Shown here: in pieces, positions 56,307 through 64,000 of the stretch
Layout: each line of letters starts with the position of its first letter
Numbering within the stretch: position 1 is the stretch's first letter
Origin: Oricola cellulosilytica
GTDB taxonomy: Bacteria; Pseudomonadota; Alphaproteobacteria; Rhizobiales; Rhizobiaceae
Length of the DNA stretch: 64,000 nucleotides
NCBI RefSeq assembly: GCF_019966575.1
Contig: NZ_JAINFK010000007.1
Span: 1-64,000 of the forward strand
Direction of reading: 5' to 3'
Notes under the pieces: model-generated
The model's input: only the letters and a program-made list of their open reading frames with translations
Databases searched by the model: none
Told to the model about the DNA's origin: nothing
Program-made: the position numbers and the translations under genes

Positions 56307-56437
56307 TTCCCTTTACAGTGCGATCGGATTCACGATGGTGAGGAGGATCGCGCATGTCACGTTGTTTAGGGTCAGCAATCAATCTCGCCGCAACGATCAT
56401 CTTTTCGATATGAGTCCTGATCCAGGGAAAGGGCCGT

Positions 56438-56734
56438 TCAGACCGAAGGGTCCGCAAGGTGATTGCGTAGCATCTCCTTATAGTTACCCGCCATTTCTTC
56501 GATGAATTTTTCCTGGTCGTCGACCTCCACGACATTCTTCGCGACGAAGGCATTGTAGCGCGCGGCCGCGAACAGGAACGCCATGTGGATTTCCGAGGCG
56601 AGCGTGGTCTTGTTCTCCCGGTTGGCAACGTCGATGAACTTGTCGGCCATCTTGAGGAAGGCAGTGGTGTCGAGTGTCGCCGCACCTTCCGCGCGCGCGG
56701 CGCGCCGTTCTTTTCTGTTTGGTGGTGTGGCCAA
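56438..56734 (-). CDS. DUF3144-like protein
   Basis: Encodes 98 residues from TTG 56734, with GGGGAGCG upstream. A basic start (PPNRKERRAARAEG) precedes the conserved DKFIDVANRENKTTLAS and LFAAARYNAFVA segments, a helical family known as DUF3144. The function is unknown. It is divergent from mrp, with a 114-base shared region. Confidence 0.75.
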   Translation of the reverse strand: MATPPNRKERRAARAEGAATLDTTAFLKMADKFIDVANRENKTTLASEIHMAFLFAAARYNAFVAKNVVEVDDQEKFIEEMAGNYKEMLRNHLADPSV

Positions 56735-56848
56735 GCCGCGCTCCCCGATTTATCAGTCCCAATCGTCGTCTGCGACAGGGTTACCCCATTGGATGTGCAT
56801 ATCAAATGGCCTATCTGCAAAGACAAATGGAATTTGAAGGAAATGACC

Positions 56849-58018
56849 GTGGCAATCGACAAGGCGCTTATCGTTGAGCAGCTCAAGCGGGTGAAGGGCC
56901 CCGATCTCACCGGAAACATCGTCGATCTGGGATTGGTGTCGGAGATCGTCATCGCGGGACCGAAGGTTTTCTTTTCGGTCACCGTCCCGGCCGACCGCGC
57001 CGAAGACCTCGAACCTTTACGCGAGGCGGCCGAGAGGGCCGCCATGACTGTGGAAGGTGTCGAGAAGGCCTCGGTCGTGCTCACCGCCGCGAAGGAAGGC
57101 GGTTCGCCGGATCGTCCGGTGCGGCCGGCTCCCAAGCGAAGCCAGGCCGATGCGGTTCCGCCGCCAATGGCGGCGCACGCACGCGGTCAGGCATCCGGGC
57201 AGCCGAAGAAACCTGCCGGCGTGCCCGGCATCAACGCCATTATTGCGGTGGCGTCCGGCAAGGGCGGTGTCGGCAAGTCCACGACATCGGTAAATCTGGC
57301 GCTGGCCCTGCAAGGTCTCGGTCTGAAAGTCGGTATTCTCGACGCCGATATCTACGGCCCGTCCATGCCGCGCCTGCTGCGCATTTCCGGCCGGCCGCAG
57401 ACAGTGTCCGGCCGGATCCTGAAGCCGATGGAAGGCTACGGCCTGAAGGTCATGTCGATGGGCTTTCTCGTCGACGAGGAAACGCCGATGATCTGGCGCG
57501 GACCGATGGTGATTTCGGCATTGAACCAGATGCTTTCCGAGGTCGAATGGGGCGAACTCGACGTGCTCGTGGTCGATATGCCGCCCGGCACCGGCGATGC
57601 GCAGCTGACGATGGCGCAAAATGTGCCGCTTGCCGGAGCTATCATCGTGTCGACGCCGCAGGATTTGGCGCTGATAGATGCCCGCAAGGGTCTCAACATG
57701 TTCCGCAAGGTCGAGGTTCCGCTTCTCGGCATCGTGGAAAACATGAGCTACTTCATCTGCGACAAGTGCGGCGAACGGCACGATATATTCGGCCATGGCG
57801 GCGCGAAGAAGGAAGCCGAGCGGATAGGGGTTCCGTTCCTCGGCGAAGTGCCGCTGACGATGGACATTCGCGAGAAGTCGGATGACGGAACGCCGATCGT
57901 CGTCTCCGATCCGGACAGTCCGCACGCCGCCGTCTACCGGTCTATCGCGGAGAAAGTGCAGGACAGGTTAAAGGAAGAGCGAGCCATGATGCCGGCGCCG
58001 AGCATCGTCTTCGACTAG
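56849..58018 (+). CDS. mrp: Fe-S cluster carrier Mrp/ApbC (ParA-type ATPase)
   Basis: Encodes 389 residues: an N-terminal MIP18-like domain (about 1-85), a linker rich in Pro, and a P-loop domain with GKGGVGKSTT and the deviant Walker A Lys. CDKCG near the C terminus is the paired-Cys site that holds a bridging 4Fe-4S cluster. Mrp delivers clusters to target enzymes, here possibly the many-cluster formate dehydrogenase proteins. GTG 56849 is preferred because AAGGA lies 7 bases before it; the ATG two codons earlier is too close. Confidence 0.88.
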   Translation: MAIDKALIVEQLKRVKGPDLTGNIVDLGLVSEIVIAGPKVFFSVTVPADRAEDLEPLREAAERAAMTVEGVEKASVVLTAAKEGGSPDRPVRPAPKRSQADAVPPPMAAHARGQASGQPKKPAGVPGINAIIAVASGKGGVGKSTTSVNLALALQGLGLKVGILDADIYGPSMPRLLRISGRPQTVSGRILKPMEGYGLKVMSMGFLVDEETPMIWRGPMVISALNQMLSEVEWGELDVLVVDMPPGTGDAQLTMAQNVPLAGAIIVSTPQDLALIDARKGLNMFRKVEVPLLGIVENMSYFICDKCGERHDIFGHGGAKKEAERIGVPFLGEVPLTMDIREKSDDGTPIVVSDPDSPHAAVYRSIAEKVQDRLKEERAMMPAPSIVFD

Positions 58019-58489
58019 CCTGCAGCATCTCTCTGCCGTCGGGCAGGGGCTCTCCGAGTCCGCCTTGGCCTTCTCGTGCCGGCCTCCCGAAGGGAGAAGG
58101 ATTCCGGGACGTTGATAAGTTTTTGCCCGGGTTTCTCTAACCCTTTGTTCGGTCTCGTTATTTTATTTTTTCCGCCTGGTTTCCATCCACACCTCTGAAA
58201 CTTCCCGCATACTTGCCGGACGTTCCTCCACGGGAAGCCGGGTTCATGGACCGGATGGCCAGGCGGAGGGATGCGGTGCCGGCTGGGGCGTGCGGTTCAC
58301 GCCTGGCAAGAGCTTACGGCCGGGCCCTAGCCTTCAGCTTTTCGGCCGGTCCCACGGGACCGCGAGCCGTGGCCGGGAGGCGGGTGAGCAACCGGCTGGC
58401 GGTCGATCCGATCGCACCAAACCTATTCACAGAAGCGTGACGACGACCGCCCGCTTCCCATGAATGTTTCAATGGCCAGACTGGAGACA

Positions 58490-58644
58490 GGGCGTGGCAA
58501 GAAAGAGGCACGCCCGCAAGGGGCCCATCAGCGAGGGCGTAGCCCGAAGCTTAAGGATGGGACAGAAGACTCGGCCCATCAGCGACGAATGAAATGAGGA
58601 GCTTAAAGGTGGGACAAAGAACCGGCGTGGCAACGGAGAGGCAT
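58490..58644. repeat. Degenerate tandem repeats, 51-base period
   Basis: Two related units begin at 58521 and 58572 with GGCCCATCAGCGA and share the ending AGCTTAA..GG.GGGACA. They are bracketed by two copies of GGCGTGGCAA...GAGGCA (58490 and 58623). A third degenerate piece (CGCTTAACGATGGGG) is near 58800. The array looks like decaying intergenic repeats. Confidence 0.65.
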
Positions 58645-58684
58645 GTGTCGATACCTAAATCCCGGCCGCAGCCAAACCCAAGAT

Positions 58685-58768
58685 CGTCATCCTCGGGCTT
58701 GACCCGAGGATCCATGGACCAAAGGCGCGGTTCAGCCGTGGATCCTCGGGTCAAGCCCGAGGATGACG
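58685..58768. repeat. 30-base inverted repeat with palindromic arms (rhizobial-type palindromic element)
   Basis: Arms at 58685-58714 and 58739-58768 are exact reverse complements, separated by 24 bases. Each arm contains its own palindrome, CCTCGGG-N5-CCCGAGG. Such short elements with the core TCATCCTCGGGCTTGACCCG are scattered through many alphaproteobacterial genomes (REP-like). Confidence 0.85.
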
Positions 58769-58897
58769 GGGGGCGGGCATCAACGCGAAGCGGAGTAACG
58801 CTTAACGATGGGGCGGACCAACCGGGCGGAATTCTCTCAAGCAAATCCACCGATCAGGACGCGGACTGTCTTGTGCGCGGAGTCACGATGTGCAAAA

Positions 58898-58925
58898 TTT
58901 ACGTTCTGAGGAGTCAACACGTAAA
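58898..58925 (+). promoter_or_regulatory. Inverted repeat at the tupB ribosome site
   Basis: TTTACGT-N14-ACGTAAA is a perfect 7-base inverted repeat whose spacer contains the Shine-Dalgarno sequence GAGGAG and whose right arm ends 3 bases before the tupB start. It could be the operator of the tungstate regulator or an RNA hairpin that presents the ribosome site. Confidence 0.55.
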
Positions 58926-58927
58926 AA

Positions 58928-59635
58928 ATGCAGGATTTTGCAGAAGCCTTCACGGTCGCATTCGGCCTGGTCGGAGCGCTCGATGCCGATCTGGTCGAGA
59001 TCGTCGTGCTTTCGCTCCGCGTCAGCCTGGCCGCGATGGTGGTGTCGTGCGTCATCGGATTGCCGCTCGGCGGCTGGCTGGCGATCTCGAGGTTTCGCGG
59101 GCGAGGGGTCATGCTGGTGGTCGTCAACGCCCTGATGGGCCTGCCGCCGGTGGTCGTCGGCCTGATGGTTTACTTGAATTTCTCTCGCGCCGGGCCGTTT
59201 GGCTGGCTTGGCCTCCTTTATACCCCGACCGCCATGATTGTCGCCCAGACGATTTTGATCACGCCGATCATCGCCGCGTTGTCGAGGCAGGTGCTGGAGG
59301 ATCTGAACACCGAATATGCGGAACAACTGCGTTCGCTGAACGTAACGGGTTTCAGGGTCGTCCGGACGCTGGTGTGGGATGCCCGCTTTCCGCTGTTGAC
59401 CGTCGCGCTTGCCGGTTTTGGCCGCGCGGTCGCGGAAGTCGGCGCCGTGATCATCGTCGGCGGCAATATCGACCACCTGACGCGGGTCATGACCACCGCG
59501 ATCGCGCTTGAGACCTCAAAGGGCGATCTGCCGATGGCTCTGGCGCTGGGCATCGTGCTGCTGCTGATCGCGCTCGGGGTGAACGCGCTCGTCATGAGCC
59601 TGCGGGCAACGGCCGCGCGGTACGCCTATGCTTAG
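58928..59635 (+). CDS. tupB: Tungstate ABC transporter permease TupB
   Basis: Encodes 235 residues with five to six membrane helices. The EAA loop ALSRQVLEDLNTEYAEQLRSL region and the start (FGLVGALDADLVEIVVLSLRVSL) fit TupB/WtpB permeases. It forms the membrane part of a tungstate importer with TupC and TupA. The ATG follows a ribosome site lying inside the inverted repeat. It overlaps tupC by 8 bases. Confidence 0.88.
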   Translation: MQDFAEAFTVAFGLVGALDADLVEIVVLSLRVSLAAMVVSCVIGLPLGGWLAISRFRGRGVMLVVVNALMGLPPVVVGLMVYLNFSRAGPFGWLGLLYTPTAMIVAQTILITPIIAALSRQVLEDLNTEYAEQLRSLNVTGFRVVRTLVWDARFPLLTVALAGFGRAVAEVGAVIIVGGNIDHLTRVMTTAIALETSKGDLPMALALGIVLLLIALGVNALVMSLRATAARYAYA

Positions 59636-60374
59636 GGCGGTGATCGACCCTCCGGCCCCTGCTGCCCCCGAAGGGGCGGCATCCACTCGGCTGCGGACGC
59701 GCAACATCGTCCTGAAGATCGACGGCAAATCCGTGCTCGACGGTGTCACGCTCGATTTCGATCCGGACAGGCTCACCGTCATCATGGGCCCGAACGGAGC
59801 CGGCAAGAGCCTGCTGCTGCGCATCCTGCACGGTCTCCTGAAGCCCACTGGCGGTGAAGTGAGTTGGGGAGGCGGCCCTGCCGGACCGCCACGCCAGGCC
59901 ATGGTTTTCCAGAAGCCGGTTCTCCTGCGCAGGTCGGTTGCCGCCAATATCGATTATGTGCTGCCGAAATCCGAATGTCGCGACGGCGAGGAGTGCGCCG
60001 GGCTCCTTGCGCGCGTCGGTCTTGCGCACAAGGCGCGGCAGGCGGCGCGTCTTCTCTCCGGGGGAGAGCAGCAGCGACTGGCGCTGGCAAGGGCGCTCGC
60101 CACCAAACCCGAGGCCTTGTTCCTCGATGAGCCGACCGCCAGCCTCGATCCGCCGTCCGTCCTCATGATCGAGCAACTGGTGAAAGAGATACAGAGCACG
60201 GGAACCAAGGTGCTGTTCGTGACCCATGACGTCGCACAGGCCCGCCGGCTGGCCGACGACGTGGTCTTCCTGCATCGCGGATGTGTGACGGATCACGCAC
60301 CCGCCGCAGATTTCTTCGGCGGAGCCTGTTCGCCGGTTGCCGCCGATTTTCTGGCCGGCAAGATTGTCATCTGA
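59628..60374 (+). CDS. tupC: Tungstate ABC transporter ATP-binding protein TupC
   Basis: Encodes 248 residues: Walker A GPNGAGKS, Q-loop FQKPVLLRRSV, signature LSGGEQQR, Walker B ALFLDEPT and switch His in FVTHDVAQA. The start overlaps tupB. It has no C-terminal TOBE domain, unlike ModC, which agrees with a tungstate-type transporter. Confidence 0.88.
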   Translation: MLRAVIDPPAPAAPEGAASTRLRTRNIVLKIDGKSVLDGVTLDFDPDRLTVIMGPNGAGKSLLLRILHGLLKPTGGEVSWGGGPAGPPRQAMVFQKPVLLRRSVAANIDYVLPKSECRDGEECAGLLARVGLAHKARQAARLLSGGEQQRLALARALATKPEALFLDEPTASLDPPSVLMIEQLVKEIQSTGTKVLFVTHDVAQARRLADDVVFLHRGCVTDHAPAADFFGGACSPVAADFLAGKIVI

Positions 60375-60393
60375 AAGAACTCGGGGAGAAGGG

Positions 60394-61227
60394 ATGAAAA
60401 AAGTCATTTCAGCAATGCTTGCGTCGCTGGGACTGGCGTGGGCTTTTCACAGTCAGGCGCCGGCCGCCGACAGGGCCATTCTCGTCCAGTCGACGACATC
60501 GACGGCGAATTCCGGTCTCTACGATCACATCCTGCCGATCTTCACGGAGGCCACCGGCATCGCGGTGAACGTAGTCGCGGTCGGAACCGGTCAGGCGATC
60601 AAGAACGCGCAAAACTGCGATGCGGACGTCCTCCTCGTTCACGCCAAGCCGGCGGAAGAGAAATTCGTCGCGGACGGCTATGGCGTGAAGCGCTTCGATC
60701 TCATGTACAACGACTTTATCGTTGTTGGTCCCAAGGACGATCCGGCCGACATCTCCGGAATGTCCGACGTTGGCTCAGCGCTCAAGAAGATCGCCGAAAG
60801 CGGATCTGTCTTTGCGTCGCGCGGGGACGATTCCGGTACCTACAAGGCGGAACTCGGACTTTGGAAGTCCGCTGCCGTGAACCCTGCTGCGGCGTCCGGC
60901 GCATGGTACAGGGAGACTGGATCGGGTATGGGCGCGACCCTGAATGCCGCCGTCGGCATGGGCGCCTATACTCTGGCCGACCGCGCGACCTGGATCAGTT
61001 TCGGCAACAAGGGTGACTTCGAGATCATGGTCGAGGGCGACAACCAGCTCTTCAACCAGTACGGCGTCATCCTCGTGAACGGAGATGTCTGCCCGAACGT
61101 GAAATCCGCCGAGGGAAAGAAGTTCGTCGACTGGCTGCGGTCGAAGGACGGTCAGACGGCAATCGCCGAATTCACCGTCGGCGGCCAGCAACTGTTTTTC
61201 CCCAATGCCGGAGACGGCGCGACGTAA
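60394..61227 (+). CDS. tupA: Tungstate ABC transporter substrate-binding protein TupA
   Basis: Encodes 277 residues: a signal peptide cleaved after about residue 25 (PAA|D) and the TupA oxyanion-binding motif QSTTSTANSG with a second contact in ASRGDDSGT. TupA binds tungstate with far higher affinity than molybdate. GGGGAGAAGGG precedes the ATG. It ends 6 bases before the convergent regulator. Confidence 0.92.
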   Translation: MKKVISAMLASLGLAWAFHSQAPAADRAILVQSTTSTANSGLYDHILPIFTEATGIAVNVVAVGTGQAIKNAQNCDADVLLVHAKPAEEKFVADGYGVKRFDLMYNDFIVVGPKDDPADISGMSDVGSALKKIAESGSVFASRGDDSGTYKAELGLWKSAAVNPAAASGAWYRETGSGMGATLNAAVGMGAYTLADRATWISFGNKGDFEIMVEGDNQLFNQYGVILVNGDVCPNVKSAEGKKFVDWLRSKDGQTAIAEFTVGGQQLFFPNAGDGAT

Positions 61228-61233
61228 GTCCGC

Positions 61234-62118
61234 TCAGTCCGCCGATCCGGCATTGAAATGCACGGTTGCGAAGCCCGAGAAATCGTAACCGGCAAGCGCT
61301 GCGGTCTTCTGTTGGAAGGCCACGCTCCGGCAAAACGCCAGAAACCGCTGAAACGGCGGCTCGAACCAGTGTGGCCGGCTGACGAGCAGGTCGAATCGTT
61401 CCTCGACGATGGGGACGAAGGGCAGTCCGTGCTGGTCGGCGACATGGCGGAGGCCGAAAGTGACGTCTGCCGCGCCATCCTGAACCGCCATCGCAGCATC
61501 GACCTCGGTTCGCGAGACGATGGATGCGTCTTCCTCACCGACGGAAACACCAGCCCTTTCGAGCAGATGGCAAAGCAGTCGCTGGGTCCCGGACATCGGC
61601 TGACGCCAGGCGATCCGGCGGCCACCCATATCCTCGAGGTTCTTGATCGCAGGGGCCGCTTCCGGATTGGCGATCAGTCCGCGTTCGCGCCGCGCCCATT
61701 CAACGAGCACCGCATCGGCATGTTTGAAGCGCTGTGCGACCAGCGGAATATTCCATTCCCCGCTGTCCGGCTCGAAAACGTGCAACCCCGCTGCAATCCC
61801 TTCACCGCCTTCGAAACGATCCAGCCCGTCGCCGCTGCCGTCGAAATAGGTCGCGATCCCACAGCCGGATTCGCGCAGCGCCCAGTCCAGGACCGGATCG
61901 TGGCTCCCGAGCAGAACCGGCGGCCGTGCCGTCGGATTTACCGTCTCGGGTACGGTGCTGCTCTGCTCGATCCATTGCTCGATTGCCTCGCGCGGAAACA
62001 GCAGTTTGCCGGTCGCCTTGGTGAAGGGCACCTTGGCGGAATTGACGAGGTCATAGACCTTGCGTTCCTTGATGCGCAACAACTCGGCGAGTTCGCGCGT
62101 GGTCAGAAAATCGGGCAT
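61234..62118 (-). CDS. HTH regulator with periplasmic-binding-protein-like domain, probable tungstate/molybdate sensor
   Basis: Encodes 294 residues. The N-terminal 50 residues are an excisionase/MerR-type helix-turn-helix (LTTRELAELLRIKERKVYDL). The rest is a type 2 periplasmic-binding-protein-like domain without signal peptide, so it is an intracellular sensor (VLLGSHDPVLDWALRE, WRQPMSGTQRLL). Such proteins often sit beside oxyanion transport genes. It converges with tupA, so it may control tupBCA through the inverted repeat before tupB. Confidence 0.8.
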   Translation of the reverse strand: MPDFLTTRELAELLRIKERKVYDLVNSAKVPFTKATGKLLFPREAIEQWIEQSSTVPETVNPTARPPVLLGSHDPVLDWALRESGCGIATYFDGSGDGLDRFEGGEGIAAGLHVFEPDSGEWNIPLVAQRFKHADAVLVEWARRERGLIANPEAAPAIKNLEDMGGRRIAWRQPMSGTQRLLCHLLERAGVSVGEEDASIVSRTEVDAAMAVQDGAADVTFGLRHVADQHGLPFVPIVEERFDLLVSRPHWFEPPFQRFLAFCRSVAFQQKTAALAGYDFSGFATVHFNAGSAD

Positions 62119-62271
62119 TCATCCGTCCCGGTTGAATCTCGCCTGATGTTGCACAGCATGATCCGCGCGGCAATCCGGTCATGGGGATGCATCCTGCGGC
62201 AAAGCTTGAACTCGGGCATATTTTCATTAGGACTGAGGGCGTTCACCCCTGCCAGCCATGAGGTCCCATCG

Positions 62272-62508
62272 ATGAACTGCGTTTTCGTGCAACTGCGGTG
62301 CATGCCGGGACAGACCTACAAGGTTGCGGAGAAGCTTTACGACCGCGAGATCGCATCGGAGCTTTACTCCACGAGTGGCGACTTCGATCTATTGATGAAG
62401 CTCTACATTCCGGAAGAAGAGGATGTCGGCAAGTTCATCAACGACAACATCCTCGACATAGACGGAATTTCCCGGTCTCTTACGACGCTCACATTCAGGG
62501 CATTCTGA
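62272..62508 (+). CDS. Stand-alone RAM domain (Lrp/AsnC ligand-binding) protein
   Basis: Encodes 78 residues with the alpha/beta RAM fold alone (FVQLRCMPGQTYKVAEKLYD; TSGDFDLLMKLYI), and no DNA-binding helix. Such proteins may bind amino acids and form mixed complexes with full Lrp proteins. GAGGTCCCATCG precedes the ATG. It ends 2 bases before the next gene, so the two are coupled. Confidence 0.85.
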   Translation: MNCVFVQLRCMPGQTYKVAEKLYDREIASELYSTSGDFDLLMKLYIPEEEDVGKFINDNILDIDGISRSLTTLTFRAF

Positions 62509-62510
62509 CG

Positions 62511-63329
62511 ATGCCGCTCTTCCGTGTGGAGGACTGGGACGACGCCTATGCCAATGGCGCCAACATCCCGGGCGGAGACCGCTGGCCGGATGCATGGGTG
62601 CAGCCTGCCGCCGATTTTCGTGATCGTCTGGCCGACAAGATCCTTGATCTTCGCTACGGCGAGAACTCGCGGGAGGTCATGGACCTGTTCCGTCCCGCAG
62701 GCACCTCCAGAGGCCTGATGGTCTTTGTGCATGGCGGATTCTGGCTCCGGCTGGACAAATCCTACTGGTCGCACCTGGCGGGCGGAGCGGTGGCCCGCGG
62801 CTGGACGGTTGCCATGCCGTCCTATCCGCTTTGTCCGGAAGTTCGCGTGCGCGACATAGCGCGTTCGATCGCCCGGGCGGTTGAAGCAGCTGCGTCAGAG
62901 GTTGACGGGCCGATCCGTCTTTCGGGTCATTCCGCCGGCGGTCACCTGGTGACGCGGCTCGTCAGCGAGGGGACGGCCCTGGAGGCCTCCGTTCTCGGCC
63001 GTGTCGAGAGGATTGTTTCGATCTCCGGCGTGCACGATCTCCGGCCGCTGCTGCGCACGGCGATGAACGAGACAATCGGCCTCGACGCGGAGGAAGCCGC
63101 CGCGGAGAGCCCCGCGCTGCTGAAACCGGTTCGCGACATTTCGGTGATCTGCTGGGTTGGTGCAAACGAACGCTCCGAATTCGTCCGCCAGAATTCGCTG
63201 CTCGCCAATGTCTGGCGCGGCCTCGGCCTGGCCACCGAAGCGGTGGAGGAGCCGGACCGGCACCATTTCGACGTCATCGACGGGCTGGCCGAGCCGGACT
63301 CTCCGATTGCGAGCACACTACTGGATTAA
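62511..63329 (+). CDS. Alpha/beta hydrolase, kynurenine formamidase-like
   Basis: Encodes 272 residues: oxyanion motif HGGFW (74-78), nucleophile Ser141 in GHSAGG, and a C-terminal His in PDRHHFDVI. The HGGxW pattern is that of the arylformamidase/kynurenine formamidase group, which cleaves N-formyl-L-kynurenine to formate and kynurenine. The link to a RAM-domain gene and the formate theme fit but do not prove it. It converges with the MscS gene (overlapping stops). Confidence 0.78.
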   Translation: MPLFRVEDWDDAYANGANIPGGDRWPDAWVQPAADFRDRLADKILDLRYGENSREVMDLFRPAGTSRGLMVFVHGGFWLRLDKSYWSHLAGGAVARGWTVAMPSYPLCPEVRVRDIARSIARAVEAAASEVDGPIRLSGHSAGGHLVTRLVSEGTALEASVLGRVERIVSISGVHDLRPLLRTAMNETIGLDAEEAAAESPALLKPVRDISVICWVGANERSEFVRQNSLLANVWRGLGLATEAVEEPDRHHFDVIDGLAEPDSPIASTLLD

Positions 63330-64000
63330 CTCTCGGAAGCTATCTGCGGCGCTTTGCCGTTCGCGCCCTGAAGCCGCAGACTAGGCCACCATTCTGGCTT
63401 GTTTTCGCGAATCCAGTCGCCCATCTTCTCGCTCAGCCTCACATGCATCAGCCATGCGTCCGTCGGATTGGACGCGGTTGCGTAAAAGCTGATCTTCTGG
63501 GTCGTCTGCGAATACTCTTCGACCGTGACCCTGAGCATTTCGTCGGGCATTACGTCCTCGTCCTCCTTTGTCAGATTTTCGAAGACCTCACGAAGGATTT
63601 GAGGTTCGGCCGAAAGATCGAGTTCGAGCGTGAATGTCCGGGTCGATTTGGCGTCGATCATCGTCCAGTTCTCGAAGGGCTGGGAGATGAAGTGCTTAAC
63701 CGGCACGATAAGCCGCCGTTGGTCCCAGCAACGCAGCGTGATGTAGGTGTAGTAGATCGACTCCACATATGCCCAGCGGCCTTCATACTGAACCGCGTCC
63801 CCGATCCGGATCGGCTTGGCGATGGCGATCTGGAGGCTGGCGAGGATGTTTCCCAACACGGTCTGACCTGCGATCCCCAGCACAACCGTAGCGACACCGG
63901 CGGATGCAAGAAGCGAAAGGCCAATGTTATCGAACAGGTTCAGGTTGATGAGGATAAGCAGGATGCTGATGACGACCGCGGTCAGCAGGACATAACGGCG
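63326..64000 (-). CDS. MscS-family mechanosensitive channel (5' end outside window)
   Basis: The frame is open from 64000 to the stop at 63326, giving 224 residues of the C-terminal part. It begins inside a membrane helix (VLLTAVVISILLILINLN), then the MscS pore helix region (LLASAGVATVVLGIAGQTV) and the beta domain (RIGDAVQYEGRWAYVESI). The tail ends in a Gly/Ala-rich stretch. An internal GTG at 63883 is a shadow start; the conserved residues before it show that the gene continues to the right. Confidence 0.88.
   Translation of the reverse strand, partial: RRYVLLTAVVISILLILINLNLFDNIGLSLLASAGVATVVLGIAGQTVLGNILASLQIAIAKPIRIGDAVQYEGRWAYVESIYYTYITLRCWDQRRLIVPVKHFISQPFENWTMIDAKSTRTFTLELDLSAEPQILREVFENLTKEDEDVMPDEMLRVTVEEYSQTTQKISFYATASNPTDAWLMHVRLSEKMGDWIRENKPEWWPSLRLQGANGKAPQIASES

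Larger units (their letters stand above)
58019..58889. other. Long gene-free region with repeats and GC-rich stems
   Basis: About 870 bases hold no convincing gene. From 58019 to 58200 it is AT-rich at the end with a small CTCCC-GAA-GGGAG stem. From 58200 to 58440 it is GC-rich with hairpins such as GGCGTG-N5-CACGCC and GGTCC-N4-GGACC, possibly an RNA. From 58490 to 58830 it has tandem and inverted repeats (annotated separately). A 75-residue open frame inside (58213-58440) has no sign of being real. Confidence 0.6.

Noticed and set aside
58213-58440. 75-codon open frame in the mrp-tupB spacer
   Set aside because: No ribosome site and no recognisable segment; it overlaps strong hairpins and is better read as non-coding.
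58594-59511. 305-codon open frame overlapping repeats and tupB
   Set aside because: It runs through the inverted repeat and is out of frame with the conserved TupB protein.

Overview
The window is high-GC DNA that reads as one chromosomal stretch of an alphaproteobacterium, most likely a Hyphomicrobiales (rhizobial-type) organism. The reasons are the soxRS-VW-XYZABCD order, a PcaQ-driven pcaDCHGB operon, betIBA beside choXWV, and a left-edge fragment that looks like the end of a HemA-type 5-aminolevulinate synthase. No tRNA, rRNA, CRISPR array, integrase or transposase was seen. Genes are tightly packed with many ATGA/TGATG stop-start overlaps; only two stretches longer than 300 bases lack genes (41463-41855 and 58019-58927).

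Region 1 (84-20740) is a sulfur-oxidation super-locus. It holds a complete sox set (soxR, S, V, W, X, Y, Z, A, B, C, D), a secreted SoxH-like metallo-hydrolase, three full-length and two half-size YeeE/YedE transporters, a CIO-type cytochrome bd oxidase (cydA, cydB and a 36-residue CydX/DUF2474 subunit), and an operon of DUF2892, two half YeeE/YedE, persulfide dioxygenase, DSP-like phosphatase/sulfurtransferase and a SulP transporter. Two ArsR-family repressors with the redox Cys pair of SqrR/BigR/SoxR sit in it, one near each end. Five intergenic sites match or approach ATTC-N8-GAAT, suggesting one persulfide-responsive regulon that covers uptake, oxidation, detoxification and perhaps internal control of soxCD.

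Region 2 (20750-41462) is ordinary catabolism and uptake: 4-hydroxybenzoate and protocatechuate degradation (pcaQ, pcaDCHGB, pobA), a chemoreceptor, choline oxidation to glycine betaine (betIBA) with the choline ABC importer choXWV, and a peptide/opine-type ABC importer (dppABCDF).

Region 3 (41856-63329) is a formate dehydrogenase locus with an unusually large set of accessory genes: a TorD-like chaperone, a formate_TAT microprotein, FdhA (Cys-type, Tat-exported), FdhB, FdhC, a WD40/cytochrome c fusion, a 41-residue membrane peptide, an HtrA-like protease, several DUF proteins, a 680-residue multi-cluster ferredoxin-like protein and DUF3305/DUF3306. It is followed by the Fe-S carrier Mrp, a repeat-rich spacer, and a tungstate importer tupBCA with a convergent HTH/periplasmic-binding-protein-like regulator. 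I read this as a tungsten (or Mo/W) formate dehydrogenase with its maturation and metal supply. The window ends with a stand-alone RAM domain gene, a kynurenine-formamidase-like hydrolase and a truncated MscS channel.
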